Source: Saposhnikovia divaricata
Lineage: Eukaryota; Streptophyta; Magnoliopsida; Apiales; Apiaceae
Direction: 5' to 3'
Length of the DNA stretch: 64,000 nucleotides
NCBI GenBank assembly: GCA_036435485.1
Contig: CM071600.1
Location: 53,379,546-53,443,545, forward strand
Within the stretch, counting starts at the first letter, position 1. Every line of letters starts with the position of its first letter. A model generated the notes under the pieces. The model searched no databases. It was not told the DNA's origin and was given only the letters and a program-made list of their open reading frames with translations. This document shows positions 11,144-22,600 of the stretch, in pieces. The position numbers were made by a program, and so were the translations under genes.

Positions 11144-11768
11144 AGAAGCATCATGAGTAAATTTGCAAAGAACAGTAGTATCAGCAGCAGAACCCGAACC
11201 CGAATTAACCCCACTTAGGCTATATTCATGCATTCTAAAGCAACCAACTTGACTCAAATCAACTCCTCCAATGGCTGCAGAATCAACGTCTTTGATTTCA
11301 AACTTCAAGTACCTCTTTTCTCCAATTACATTATTCTTATCATCTGTGATTTGATCCCGGCCTGTCATTCCAACCCAAGTCCCACAACCAGCTGTTTTCT
11401 TAGTGTTCTTAAAAGTACCAGTGTTTGATGTAGATATTTTCGACAACCGGGCGAAGACAAACGTGAACTTCTCTGTGGCTTTAATATCGGGAGAGGTAAA
11501 CCACAATTGATGATCATTGGGATCAAACACATGTCATGGATTGGAATACTCACCATAAACTTGTCTTTCCTTGATAATGTTACACCGGAGATGTCCCGAG
11601 ATAAACGGCTTGAGATAATGAGTAATCAATTCGTTATCAAATGGATTAAACCTGAATCCGGGTAGTGTTTCTTTGAATCCAGGTAGTGTTTCTTCTTCCG
11701 CTGCTGCTGCCATAATCTTATTTCAAACCCACCCTTTAGGATTGTAGTAGAAGAGAGTAATTTGTGTA

Positions 11769-11883
<115 letters not shown>

Positions 11884-11948
11884 TTGTATGAATTTGTGTT
11901 ATGAGGAGGAGAGGAAAGACTTTGGAAAGACTTAGACGACGTGTGTAT

Positions 11949-11960
11949 GTATATATAGAG
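11949..11960 (-). promoter_or_regulatory. Putative TATA box of the NAC gene
   Basis: On the minus strand CTCTATATATAC lies about 240 bp upstream of the ATG and just upstream of the CT tract. The corresponding place in the second NAC copy (35783-35810) is an expanded TA run, which supports conservation of the position. Inference from motif and position only. Confidence 0.5.
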
Positions 11961-12215
11961 CAGAGTAATGAGTAATCGTGGATGGAGGATTAAATTAAAA
12001 TTAACTTGGGAAAGGAAAATTGCGTGGGGAAGGAGAGATTTCACTTTGGATTCTTTTCATGTAAGAAGATTACATGACCCGGTCAACTTTAAGAACATGT
12101 TTAACGGTCGCTGCATTTACATTACATTGTTTTTAACCCTCCTCTTCTCTTCCTATATACCCTGTTTGTTTATTGTTGTTGTACTAATTTTTGTGAGCTC
12201 CCTTTCTTAACTCAA

Positions 12216-13835
12216 CTAGCATAATAACCCGTGCGAGGCACGGGTCATCCTCTAGCAATTACTATAAATTCTGTATAATTTTACGATTGAAGGATATTTT
12301 TGAATATAATTGCACCTTTTATGTTCATACATATTATAATATCAGTATTTTAATTTATGTATTATTTTATTTATGTATAGATCAAATGAGCATAAAAAAG
12401 GATGTTTTATAGCATATAAATATATTGTATAGGTTATAACACAATTTCTTTTAGAACAATGATAAAAAGACATATCATCAATGTGAATAATACTCATCAT
12501 ACAATACTTTCCAGATAAAATTAGTACGCTCCTTAATATTTATTTCTTTAAATATCACATCAAGATATATAAGTCGCATAGAATTATAATCCGAAATTAC
12601 GAGAGGGCTGATTCCCAATACCAACATAATTTCATATATTGTTTGCATAAATATTAAAGGGATGGTGCTTTTGTAATTTTTAAACATATAGAAATATTAT
12701 CGTAAGTTCACAACCATTAAAATGACACTTTGTGCACTTGTGTTGTGGTTTAATTTATAGTAATAGATAGATTGTGTACCGTATTGTGAAACCTAAAATA
12801 TAATATTTTTTAAATAATATGAGTCACCATTATTTTTACTAAAAAATTGAAATAATAGTAAAATAAGATAATGGAGAGGTCGGGTTTGTGTAAAAGGTTT
12901 ATTAATTCAAAATAATAAAGTCCATGCAGCATAAAGGTTAGTAGGATAAATTGTGTAGAGGAGGTTCTAGGTACGATTCACCATAAAAAAAAAATTTACT
13001 AAATTTTTCCATTTAAATAAGAGAGTGAAATTTCATGTAATTTTATAACTTGTAAGGGTATAATCGTAATTTCATAGAGGATTTATTGGCTCAAAAAACC
13101 CCTAAAAATCCCCCTGTTCTCTTATTATATGTAGAAAGAATGGATGGATGTGTACCATATTGTGAAAGTTAAAATATAATATTCTTAAAATAATAGTAAA
13201 AATAAGATAATGGCGAGGTCGGGTTTATGTAAAAGATTTTTTAACTCAAAACAAAAAAGTTCATGTAGCACAGTGGTTGGTAGAATAACTTTTGTAGAGG
13301 AGGTTCTAGGTTCGATTCACCACAAAAACTCATTTTTTCCCATTTAAATAAAAGAGTGGCATTTCATGTAATTTTATAAATTGTAAGGGCATAACTGTAC
13401 TTTCACAGGGGGTTAATTTTATAACTTCTAAGGGTATAATCATAATTTCATAGAGGATTTATTGGCTCAAAAAACCTCTAAAAATCCCCTTGTTCTCTTA
13501 TTATATGTAGAAAGAATGGATGGATGTGTACCATATTGTGAAAGTTAAAATATAATATTCTTAAAATAATAGTAAAAATAAGATAATAGCGAGGTCGGGT
13601 TTATGTAAAAGATTTTTTAACTCAAAACAAAAAAGTTCATGTAGCACAGTGGTTGGTAGGATAACTTGTGTAGAGGAGGTTCTAGGTTCGATTCACCACA
13701 AAAACTCATTTGTTCCCATTTAAATAAAAGAGTGGCATTTCATGTAATTTTATAAATTGTAAGGGCATAACTGTACTTTCACAGGGGGTTTATTGGCTCA
13801 TTTTACCCCTGTGTTGCTCTATTATATATAGAAGA
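12216..13835 (-). mobile_element. Helitron-like element with tandem internal units
   Basis: On the minus strand the 3' end shows a hairpin (ACCCGTGCCTCGCACGGGT) followed by TTATTATG and CTAG, with T next to it (12215), matching Helitron 3' ends (hairpin, CTRR, insertion before T). The proposed 5' end is TCTTCTATATATAATAG, preceded by A at 13836. No Rep/helicase gene is present, so it is non-autonomous. Three units of about 375 bp repeat inside it. Confidence 0.75.
12755..13835 (-). repeat. About 375-bp tandem units in the Helitron, three copies
   Basis: Units start near 12755, 13131 and 13508. Each carries GTGTACC(A/G)TATTGTGAAA, a tRNA-like stretch (AGCACAGTGGTTGG and GGTTCGATTC in the later units) and a block ending near TTATATGTAG. 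The later two units are much more alike than the first. Each unit end resembles the Helitron 5' terminus. Confidence 0.85.
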
Positions 13836-13842
13836 TAGTGGT

Positions 13843-15677
13843 TGGTTAGAGAGGGACTTTGGGGAGGATGAACTGGAGAATGCACTTAAACAATCTCCAA
13901 ATGACAAGGCTCCTGGGCCTGATGGAGTCAATATGGGATGTCTGAAGTTTTTATGTAGACATCTGAAGGATAAACTGTTGGATGACTTTAAAACCTTCTC
14001 AGAAAGTGGCATTTTGCCTAGAGGAATGAACTCATCCTTTTTCGCATTAATTCCTAAAGTTGAGTGTCCAGTTAATGTTACTGACTATAGGCCTATTAGC
14101 CTCATCAACTGTTCAATGAAATTGCTCACAAAGATGTTGGCTAGCAGACTAAGTCCAGTGATGAGTAAGTTGGTTGGGGAAAATCAATATGCTTTTATCA
14201 AGGGTAGACAAGCTGCAGATAGTATTATTGTCTTAAGTGAGATATTTCATAGTTTGCAAATGAAAAAAACTTCAGGTGTGATATTAAAAATATACTTTGA
14301 GAAAGCATTTGATACTGTTGATTGGGGCTTTCTCATGGACCTATTGCAGTATTTGAGATTTGGAGCTAAGTGGATTAGTTGGGTTCAAAACTATCTTAAC
14401 CAAATGAGGACATCCATTTTAATTAATGGTTCACCATCTACAGAGTTTACTCCAGAGAGAGGAGTAAGGCAAGGGGATCCCTTGTCTCCTTTGTTATTCA
14501 ATCTTGCAGTGGAAGTTTTAAGCAGAATGTTAAACAAGGCATCTTCATTAGAACTGTTTAAAGGAATCAAAATTGAAGGTGTGGAAAATCAATTCACACA
14601 TCTTCAATTTGCAGATGACACAGTTATATTCATAGAAGATGAGGTGAAGTCGATTGCTGCAGTCAAGAGAATTCTGATATGCTTTCAATATCTATCAGGG
14701 CTGAAGATAAATTTTGGTAAGAGCAAATTGTATGCTATCAATTCAGATAGTAGCAAGGTAGAGCTTTATACTGAAGTACTGGGGTGTGGAGTTGGGGATT
14801 GGCCAATGTCTTACTTAGGAACAAGGATTGGTATGTCACCTAAGAGGACAAGCTTCTGGGATCCCTTGGTGAACAAAGTTAATAAGAGGCTGGCATCGTG
14901 GAAGAGTGAGGCTCTCAATATGGCAGGAAGAACTGTATTACTAAAAGCAGTAATAGACGGTTTACCATCCTACTGGTTCAACACTTTTCTCATTCCATCC
15001 ATGGTCAATAAAAAATTGGAGACCATTAGGAAGAGTTTTCTTTGGGGAGAATGTCAAAAGGGAGGCAGCAGGGTCAAAAAAATGCATCTTTTGAGTTGGG
15101 AAAAAGTTTGTTGTCCAAAACATCAAGGTGGTCTAGGTATCTCTTCCTTAAGAAATAAAAACATGGATTTATTAGCAAAATGGTGGTATCGTTGGCATTC
15201 TGAAAGAAATAGCTGCTGGAACTCATTAATTAGAGGTAAATATTCAAATTCCTTGGGTGGGGATATCAATGAGAATATAGGAAGAAATAACTGTTCTTCT
15301 ATAATCAGCAGTATAATAAGTATCAATAACGATACCGGTTTTAGAAGTGCATTATCAAAGGAAAATTTCAAATGGGTGATTAAAAATGGTAACACTGCAC
15401 TTTTCTGGGAAGATATTTGGTTAGATGACAAACCTATTAAGCTCTTGTTTAATAGATTGTACATGTTATCTAATCTTAAACAATTGCCTGTAAGAGTATT
15501 CCAAGAAGCATGGACAGACCCTCATCAATCAATTAATAACCTATGGACTAGGAGCTTGAGAAATTGGGAGCTAGAGGATGCATTAAGGTTGAATGAGGTA
15601 GTAAACAAATTAGTGTTCTCACAAGGAGAAGACTTACTGATTTGGTGTAAATCTGGGAGAAGCTTTCAATGTAAAGA
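13843..15677 (+). pseudogene. LINE ORF2, reverse transcriptase part
   Basis: The frame opens with the RT-0 motif NDKAPGPDG. It goes on through FFALIPKV, DYRPISLINC, GRQAADSI, KIYFEKAFDTVDW (RT motif A), GVRQGDPLSPLLFNLAVE, LQFADDTVIF (catalytic ADD, motif C) and the thumb region (LGTRIGMSPKR, LASWKSEALNMAGR, LLSWEKVCCPKHQGGLGI), reaching a zf-RVT start. No stop occurs until the SIRE insertion at 15678. Motif A is KIYFEKAFD where the common form has D in place of Y or F (for example LDFEKAFD), so catalysis may be impaired. The N-terminal endonuclease is missing. Confidence 0.88.
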
Positions 15678-17257
15678 TGAAAGGCATATGACATAGCTTA
15701 TTTGTAGTTCGAGGACTCAACTCAACTTAAGCTTAGTTTGTAATAAGTAAATAACTTTAACTGTCACAGGAATCTCAGGAGGTACTATCTGTCAGAAGAA
15801 AAACTCTAAAGTCAATCTATAGTTTTGATGTTTTACACTGGAAGAAGTTCAGATTGCTGATCAAGCCTCAGTATAGCATCAAAGAAGTGGATTTATTTCT
15901 AAGACAGAGATTTCTAGAGTGACAGGTTCAGACAGTATACAGTGAAGTACAAGAAGGAGAAAGAGATGAGAAGAAAAATGAATCACATTATTAATGTGAA
16001 AATTAAAGGACAGTCATTGAGGTTAGTCGTTCATGAACCAGACAGTACATGGAACGTCAACAAAATATTCAGTGGTATTCCTTTATTACTTTCAGTGATT
16101 CAGAAAAGAATTAAGACAATCCAAGGATATATAATTATTCTTGTTTAATTAATTTAAATCAAGTAGTCAATTTAATTAATTAATTAATTCATCTTGAATT
16201 AATTCTTTAATTAAATTAATTATTAGATTAATTAAATCAGATTAATTATTTAAGTAAGAATAAATTAAAATGATTATTTATTAATCAATTTTAATTTAAT
16301 TCTGAAAAATGAACTAGCAAGACAATCCTTGATTGTCTTGCCGATTGTCTTGAAGGTTAAATTCAGAACAGCAAGACAATAGGAGATTGTCTTGCCGATT
16401 GTATTGGAGAAGAAATCATTAAAGCAAGACAATTCCTGATTGTCTTGCCGATTGTCTTGATAATGATAATGTCTGAATAGCTTTTAAAAAGTAGAATAAA
16501 AATCTAATTTGATTGTCTTGACGATTGTCTTGGCAGTTCAATTTGATTGTCTTGATAATGATCAAAAAGAAAAAGCTTCAGACAGAATGATAAATTTGAT
16601 AAAGCAAGACAAAGATATCTGAATTTGATTGTCTTGACGATTGTCTTGGAAGAACCTGATTGTCTTGACGATTGTATTGCCTATTGTATTGGCAGTACAA
16701 AACTGGTTGTCTTGGAAGAAGAAATTGTATTGAAGATTGTCTTAATAGTTATAATTGAAGATAAAGATGCAGAGATTTATATATATCAAGACATCTCGAC
16801 AGAAGCAATCAGCAAGAAAAAGAACACAGAAAATATTACATTTTAAGAACTGAATTCTCTCTTCTCTCTCATCAAGAACACAGCACAAGAAGCAGAAAAT
16901 TATTTAGAAAATCAAGTTCATCTTATTTTTAATATCTGATCCGATAGAACTGATTTCCTTGATACTCTTGTACTATTAGCGAGTTTTTACTCCTAATCTA
17001 TATCTTGATTTTTATTAACAAATCTAGAAAAATTCATGTTGAATTTTCTAATTTGTTTTTATTAACTAGATATAAATTCTGTACTGTATTTGTAACAAAC
17101 CCCTCAAGTTAATATAATTTTATATTCAACTTGAATTTTGTTTCATTTAATTCCGCTCAAATTTGTCAAAATATAAATTAAATTATCCGGACAAATTTCG
17201 ATAAAACAGTACTGTTTGTATTCAACCCCCCCTTCTACAAACAGATTGGACCTAACA
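15678..17257 (+). repeat. 5' LTR of SIRE element
   Basis: Starts TGAAAGGCATATGACATAG and ends GGACCTAACA. It contains at least 12 exact copies of GATTGTCTTG or its complement between 16318 and 16680, then a TATA motif (16778-16786) and CT-rich sequence, the expected U3 to R order. Confidence 0.96.
16775..16787 (+). promoter_or_regulatory. Putative LTR TATA box
   Basis: TTTATATATATCA follows the GATTGTCTTG array and precedes a CT-rich tract, a suitable position for the U3/R boundary of the element RNA. The same motif is in the 3' LTR near 29176-29188. Confidence 0.5.
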
Positions 17258-17259
17258 AT

Positions 17260-17272
17260 TGGTATCCGAGCC
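17260..17272 (+). other. Primer-binding site of SIRE element
   Basis: TGGTATCCGAGCC, two bases after the LTR, matches the plant copia pattern TGGTATCAGAGCC (initiator tRNA-Met) with one change. Confidence 0.8.
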
Positions 17273-17357
17273 GGTTGGTTGATACACAAACCAAAGATTC
17301 CATTTTACTCAATTAAAAATCATCCCCGAATTTTTTAACTCTCTTAAAAAATTCATC

Positions 17358-19661
17358 ATGTCTTCTAAAGTTGGAACTGTGAAAATTCCCATATATGACA
17401 AAAACAGTTATGATATGTGGAAGAATAAAATGTTAATGTTCCTCGAGGTTGCAAATCCTAAATACATGAAAGTCTTATCAGAAGGACCAATAATACCTTT
17501 TGGATTAACTCCTGAAGTTGTTACTGATGGAAAAGTTGTTACCCCTGCAAAGCTTGTACAAAAAGATTCTTCTGAATTCACTCTTGCTGAAAGAGAGGAA
17601 GCTGGACTTGACATTAATTTAAGACTGATTTTAATAGATTCTCTAGACTCTGTGATGTACAGTCATGTGATTAACTGCAAGACAGCAAAGCACATGTGGG
17701 AAACCATTGAAACTGTGAATGAAGGAACAGAGGAAGTTAGGGAGAATCGACTAGAAATTCTGACTTCTGAGTATGAACACTTTCGATCAGCATACAATGA
17801 AAGTATTCAAGATGTGTTTGAAAGATATAACAAACTTGTCAACAATTTACAGATGCATGGCAAGTACTACACTCAGAAAGAGATCAACAGAAAATTTCTA
17901 TTGTCAATGCCTGTTCATCTAGAACATAGAATTACAGCTATCAGAGAGTCGAGGAATCTAAGTGAAATTACTGTAGAAAGACTCTTTGGTGTTTTAAAAA
18001 CCTATGAACTGGAACAATCTCAACAAAAGGAGATTTATGGAAAAGGAAGAATTGCTAATACTTCTACAGCTCTTATTGTTGAGAACAAACAGGAAGTGGA
18101 AGATAAGGTTATTCAACCTTGTAGTGTTGACAGTGGCAAGCTGGAAGTTGAAGTTGGTCAAACGAATGCTACTCCAGATGAAGGTGACTTCTATTCATTA
18201 GAAGAACTAGATCAGTTGGAAGATGAGTCCATGGCTTTGTTGGTAAGGAAATTCAGTAACTTCAGATTCAGGAAGAATCCCAAGTTCAGGTACAAATCTA
18301 ACTATAACAGGTTCCAGAGAGGAGGTTCTTCATCCTCAAGTAACAGAGGAGGTTACAAAACTGGAACAGTTGAAAGAAGTAAAATTAGATGCTACAACTG
18401 TAATGAACTTGGACATTTCGCTACTGAATGTCAGAAGCCAAAACAAAACCAAAGAAAAGACTTTGGATCTGAAAAGAAGAAGACAGGTAGAGCCTATGTG
18501 GCTGCTGGAAAGAGTTGGGATGATACAGACTCTGAAGATGAAGAGTATGGCAATCTTGCCCTGATGGCAAAATCTGATAACTCCAGTGGTACATCATCTG
18601 AGGTATCATGTACTGAAAGTCAATATATTTATCAACTTACTGATACACTAGGTAATGCTAATAGAGAGATTGAAAGGCTAAATTTGTTAAATACAGATCT
18701 TAGTAATCAATTATCAGAATTACATGATGTACAAAATTGCCATGTTATACAAAAATCAGAAATAAGAATGCTAAAAGAACTTGAGAGGTCTCTAGCAGAG
18801 ATAGTGGTTCAACAACGTGAAACAATAGCTGAACTAGAAATAAGGGTTAGTGCTACTTCTAATTCTTGTAAAGTGGCTAAAGAGTTGTTTAACCAACAAG
18901 CAATTAATCAAACCGTAGGAATTGGGTTTGATTATAATGAAGCTATTGGACAAAAAAGCATTAATACCCCTAATCGTGTCAGTGCTGTAGATAGGGGTAT
19001 ACCATTAGTGCTTAAGAGTGTTAGTAACCCACTCTTTAAGAAATCCATAGCAGAACCTTTGGATACAACATCTTTAATCATTAAGGAAGAGATGCGCATT
19101 GAGGATGTAGCTAATGGCGTAGTCTTAGAAAGTAATCAAGTTGTTAAAAATGATAAAGATAGAAAGACTGTGTTTGTAAAAGCAGAAAGAGTTGGTGAGT
19201 CTACTAGTTCATTGAAAACTAGTAGCAGAAGTAACAACATGAATAAATGCAACAACAAATCTACCATGCATGCTATTCCTGTTATTGATACTGCTCATAA
19301 GAAATGTGATGCTGTTAATTGCATGTCTTGTGCTTTTAATATAATGTCTGCTTACTTTAACGGTAATCATGCATGTGTTGATAAGAATGCTCCTAGACAG
19401 CAAATGAGCAGAAATAAACATGTAAGATCCAGGACTGTAACATCACCTAATTCTAAGATTAGGACTCCAAGTCCTTCTCAGGATATGGTGAAGACATGGT
19501 TACCCAAGCTGAAACCAAAACAAGTTAAAGCTGTTTACAGGGTTAAATGTCCAGTACCTAAAGAAAATGTTGTTAAAATAAAAAGTGTTGCTTTGCCTGA
19601 TAAAGGTCAATTCTTTAAGTACTCCGGACCCAATCAAATTTGGGTTCCGAAGAAAGTCTAA
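17358..19661 (+). CDS. SIRE Gag
   Basis: 767 residues from ATG 17358 (MSSKVGTVKIP). The N-terminal 250 residues follow the UBN2 Gag pattern (YDMWKNKMLMFL, AKHMWETIE, ITAIRESRNLSEIT). Near residue 345 is a zinc knuckle, RCYNCNELGHFATEC. A long C-terminal extension follows with an acidic patch and a coiled-coil segment (about 430-500; NREIERLNLLNTDLSNQL), typical of SIRE Gags and much longer than in other copia lineages. The last residues are NQIWVPKKV, and pol overlaps in the -1 frame at 19640-19661. The frame is intact. Confidence 0.93.
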   Translation: MSSKVGTVKIPIYDKNSYDMWKNKMLMFLEVANPKYMKVLSEGPIIPFGLTPEVVTDGKVVTPAKLVQKDSSEFTLAEREEAGLDINLRLILIDSLDSVMYSHVINCKTAKHMWETIETVNEGTEEVRENRLEILTSEYEHFRSAYNESIQDVFERYNKLVNNLQMHGKYYTQKEINRKFLLSMPVHLEHRITAIRESRNLSEITVERLFGVLKTYELEQSQQKEIYGKGRIANTSTALIVENKQEVEDKVIQPCSVDSGKLEVEVGQTNATPDEGDFYSLEELDQLEDESMALLVRKFSNFRFRKNPKFRYKSNYNRFQRGGSSSSSNRGGYKTGTVERSKIRCYNCNELGHFATECQKPKQNQRKDFGSEKKKTGRAYVAAGKSWDDTDSEDEEYGNLALMAKSDNSSGTSSEVSCTESQYIYQLTDTLGNANREIERLNLLNTDLSNQLSELHDVQNCHVIQKSEIRMLKELERSLAEIVVQQRETIAELEIRVSATSNSCKVAKELFNQQAINQTVGIGFDYNEAIGQKSINTPNRVSAVDRGIPLVLKSVSNPLFKKSIAEPLDTTSLIIKEEMRIEDVANGVVLESNQVVKNDKDRKTVFVKAERVGESTSSLKTSSRSNNMNKCNNKSTMHAIPVIDTAHKKCDAVNCMSCAFNIMSAYFNGNHACVDKNAPRQQMSRNKHVRSRTVTSPNSKIRTPSPSQDMVKTWLPKLKPKQVKAVYRVKCPVPKENVVKIKSVALPDKGQFFKYSGPNQIWVPKKV

Positions 19662-22600
19662 CCAATTTGTCATTGCAGGGTTTGAAACAGGTTGAACGAG
19701 TCATGTGGATTCTGGACAGTGGATGTTCAAGGCATATGACCGGAGATAAAGCCCTGCTGACAAATGTGGTGGAGAAGGCTGGCCCAGTCGTTACCTTTGG
19801 AGATAACAGCAAAGGTAAAACTGTTGGATATGGCAGATTAGAAGCTGGAAATGTTATCGTTGAAGATGTCTCTTTTGTGAACGTCCTTGAGCACAATTTG
19901 CTCAGTATTAGTCAATTCTGTGACAGAGGTTATGAAGTGCATTTCAACAAGAATAATTGTCTAATATCACACAAGAGAAATGAAAGGCCGCAGTTGACTG
20001 GAGTAAGAAAAGGAAACTTGTACATAGCCAATATGAACTCTGGAAGCACAGAAGAAATTAGATGTTTTTATTCAAAGGCATCTACTGATGAAAGTTGGTT
20101 ATGGCACAAGAAACTTTCTCACCTAAACTTCAAAACAATGAATTCTCTAGTGAAAAGAGAGTTGGTGAGAGGTTTACAGTCGATTGAATTTACTCAGGAA
20201 GGTCTATGTGATGCTTGTCAAAAAGGGAAGTTAAAAAGGGCAACTCATAGGAGCACTAACATATCATCAATAACTGAACCACTACAACTTCTCCATATGG
20301 ATTTGTTTGGTCCAGTTAGTGTGATGTCTATGTCAAGAAAAAGATATGCTCTTGTGATTGTTGATGATTTCTCAAAATTCACATGGGTACTATTTCTGAA
20401 CTCAAAAGATGAAACTCCACAACTGGTAGTTGATCACATTAAGTTAATTGAGCTGGATTCTAATCGTCCAGTAAGAGCTATAAGGTCAGACAATGGAACT
20501 GAATTCAAGAATGCAGTTCTGAATGACTTTTGCACTGAAAAGGGTATAACTAGACAGTACTCGGCTCCCAGAACTCCTCAGCAAAATGGGGTAGTTGAAA
20601 GAAAGAATAGAACCTTGATTGAAGCTGCACGTACTATGCTAAGTGAATCAAGGCTTCCATTGAGCTTTTGGGCTGAAGCTGTCAACACTGCATGCTATAC
20701 TCAGAATCGTACACTTATCAATAAAGACTTAATGAAGACACCATATGAAGCTCTACATGACAAGAAACCAACTCTCAAGTACTTCCATGTATTTGGGACA
20801 AAATGCTTTGTGTTGAAAGAAGGAGAAGATCAAGGTGGTAAATTTGAAGAAAAAGCACATGAAGCAATATTTATTGGTTATACTAGAAGAGCCTACAAGG
20901 TGTATCTTATTGATCAACAGAAAACTATGGAAAGTGTCAATGTTACATTTGATGACACAAAACTCCCAAGTATCCAAAATGAAAATCCATCTGAAAAGCT
21001 TAAGTTTGATGACATGTCAGACTCAGATTCAGATGATGACAATCAACCTGAAGTTGTTGCTGATAATAATAATCCAAATGTTGGTGGTAATGATCAAGGT
21101 GATGCTGGTGAAAACAATGATAACTTTCAAGACACCACTAATACTCTTGAACCATCAACAAGTCAAACTGGCAACAACTCAGGGGGAGATAATGAAGGGT
21201 CAACAAGTCATACTCAACATCATACTGAAGAACAAGGCGAATCGTCAAGATCAATTCTTCCCAGACAAACTGTTTGGAATAGAGCTCATCCTTTTGAGCT
21301 GATTCTTGGTGATCCAGATGTTGGTGTGAAAACAAGAAGAGCTTATCAGAATCAATGTAACTATTCTGGGTTCCTGTCTGTCATGGAACCTAAGAAAGTA
21401 GAAGAAGCTCTATCTGATCCTGATTGGGTGATTGCTATGCAAGATGAACTCAATCAATTTAAGCAACTAGAAGTATGGAAGCTGGTGCCCAGACCTAAAG
21501 ATAGAAAAGTGGTGGACACAAGATGGGTATTCAGAAACAAACTAGATGAAGATGGCATTGTGATAAGAAACAAAGCAAGACTGGTAGATAAAGGTTATTC
21601 TCAAGCTGAAGGCATTGATTATGACGAGACCTATGCTCCAGTGGCAAGACTTGAGGCCATCAGAATATTCTTGGCATTTGCATCCTATTCAAGATTCAAA
21701 GTTTATCAAATGGATGTCAAGAGTGCCTTTCTGAATGGTAAGCTAGATGAAGAAGTGTATGTAGAACAGCCTCCTGGTTTTGAAGATCAAGATCATCTGG
21801 ACTATGTTTACTTTCTTTACAAAGCTATCTATGGTCTTAAGCAAGCCCCAAGAAAATGGTATGACACTCTTTCTGAATTTCTAATAGAGAATGGTTTTAT
21901 AAGAGGTGTCATAGACAAAACTCTCTTCACTAAAAGACATAAGAATGATATAATACTAGTCCAAGTCTATGTGGACGATATTATATTTGGGTCTACTAAT
22001 GAGCTTCTATGCAAGAAGTTTTCTAAGTTAATGCATGGTAGGTTTGAAATGAGCATGATGGGAGAACTGAAATTCTTTCTTGGATTACAAATAAGTCAGA
22101 GACAAGATGGAATATTTATTTGTCAATCCAAGTACATCAAGGAACTCCTCAAGAAATATCACATGGAGGAGTGCTCATCAGCAAAGACACCATCAACTAT
22201 AGCTGTCAAAATTGGTTTATGTGAAAGTTCTGCCAAGGTAGATATCACAGGCTATAGAGGTATGATTGGCTCATTGCTTTACCTAACTGCTAGTAGACCA
22301 GATATAATGTTTGCCACATGCTTGTGTGCAAGATTTCAAGCGAACCCTAAAGAAATACATCTCACTGCTGTCAAAAGAATCTTAAGATATCTAAAGGGTA
22401 CGCCTAATTTAGGTATCTGGTACCCTAATGAATCTGGTTTTACTTTAATTGGATATACAGATTCTGACTATGCAGGAAGTGTTGTAGACAGGAAAAGTAC
22501 ATCTGGGAGTTGCCAATACCTAGGTGGAAGACTGGTATCTTGGTTCAGTAAGAAACAGCAAACAGTTTCCAACTCTACAGCCGAAGCTGAATATATAGCT

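Larger units (their letters stand above)
5071..11713 (-). pseudogene. NAC-domain transcription factor gene, disrupted by a copia element and a stop
   Basis: NAC proteins are plant-specific DNA-binding transcription factors. The start at 11713 gives a four-alanine N terminus, then subdomain A (LPGFRFNPFDNELITHYL). Later come NPxHVFDPND, LWFTSPDIKATEKFTFVF, a diverged C/D region (KKTAGCGTWVGMTGRDQ, EKRYLKFEIKD), RMHEYSL and TVLCKFTHDAS. A complete copia element sits after codon 190 or so. The frame resumes beyond it with an acidic C-terminal tail (FDDLGGYSFSLDDLGFND), a plausible activation region, and stops at 5071. Without the insertion the frame would have 350 codons and no intron. Codon 60 (11534-11536) is TGA where the paralogous copy near 35.0 kb has TGG. 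The subdomains are diverged from typical NACs. No complete protein can be made from this locus as read. Confidence 0.85.

Noticed and set aside
11520..11570. An intron in the NAC gene at GGTGAGTATT
   Set aside because: The paralogue is colinear through this point with coding sequence (VYGPSSNPWHVFDP), so the stop is better explained as a substitution.
16318..16680. CRISPR-like array (repeating 10-mer)
   Set aside because: Repeats are too short, occur in both orientations and have irregular spacing; they belong to a plant LTR.
15942..16846. ORFs duplicated at 28343-29340
   Set aside because: They lie in the two SIRE LTRs; identity of copies reflects LTR duplication.
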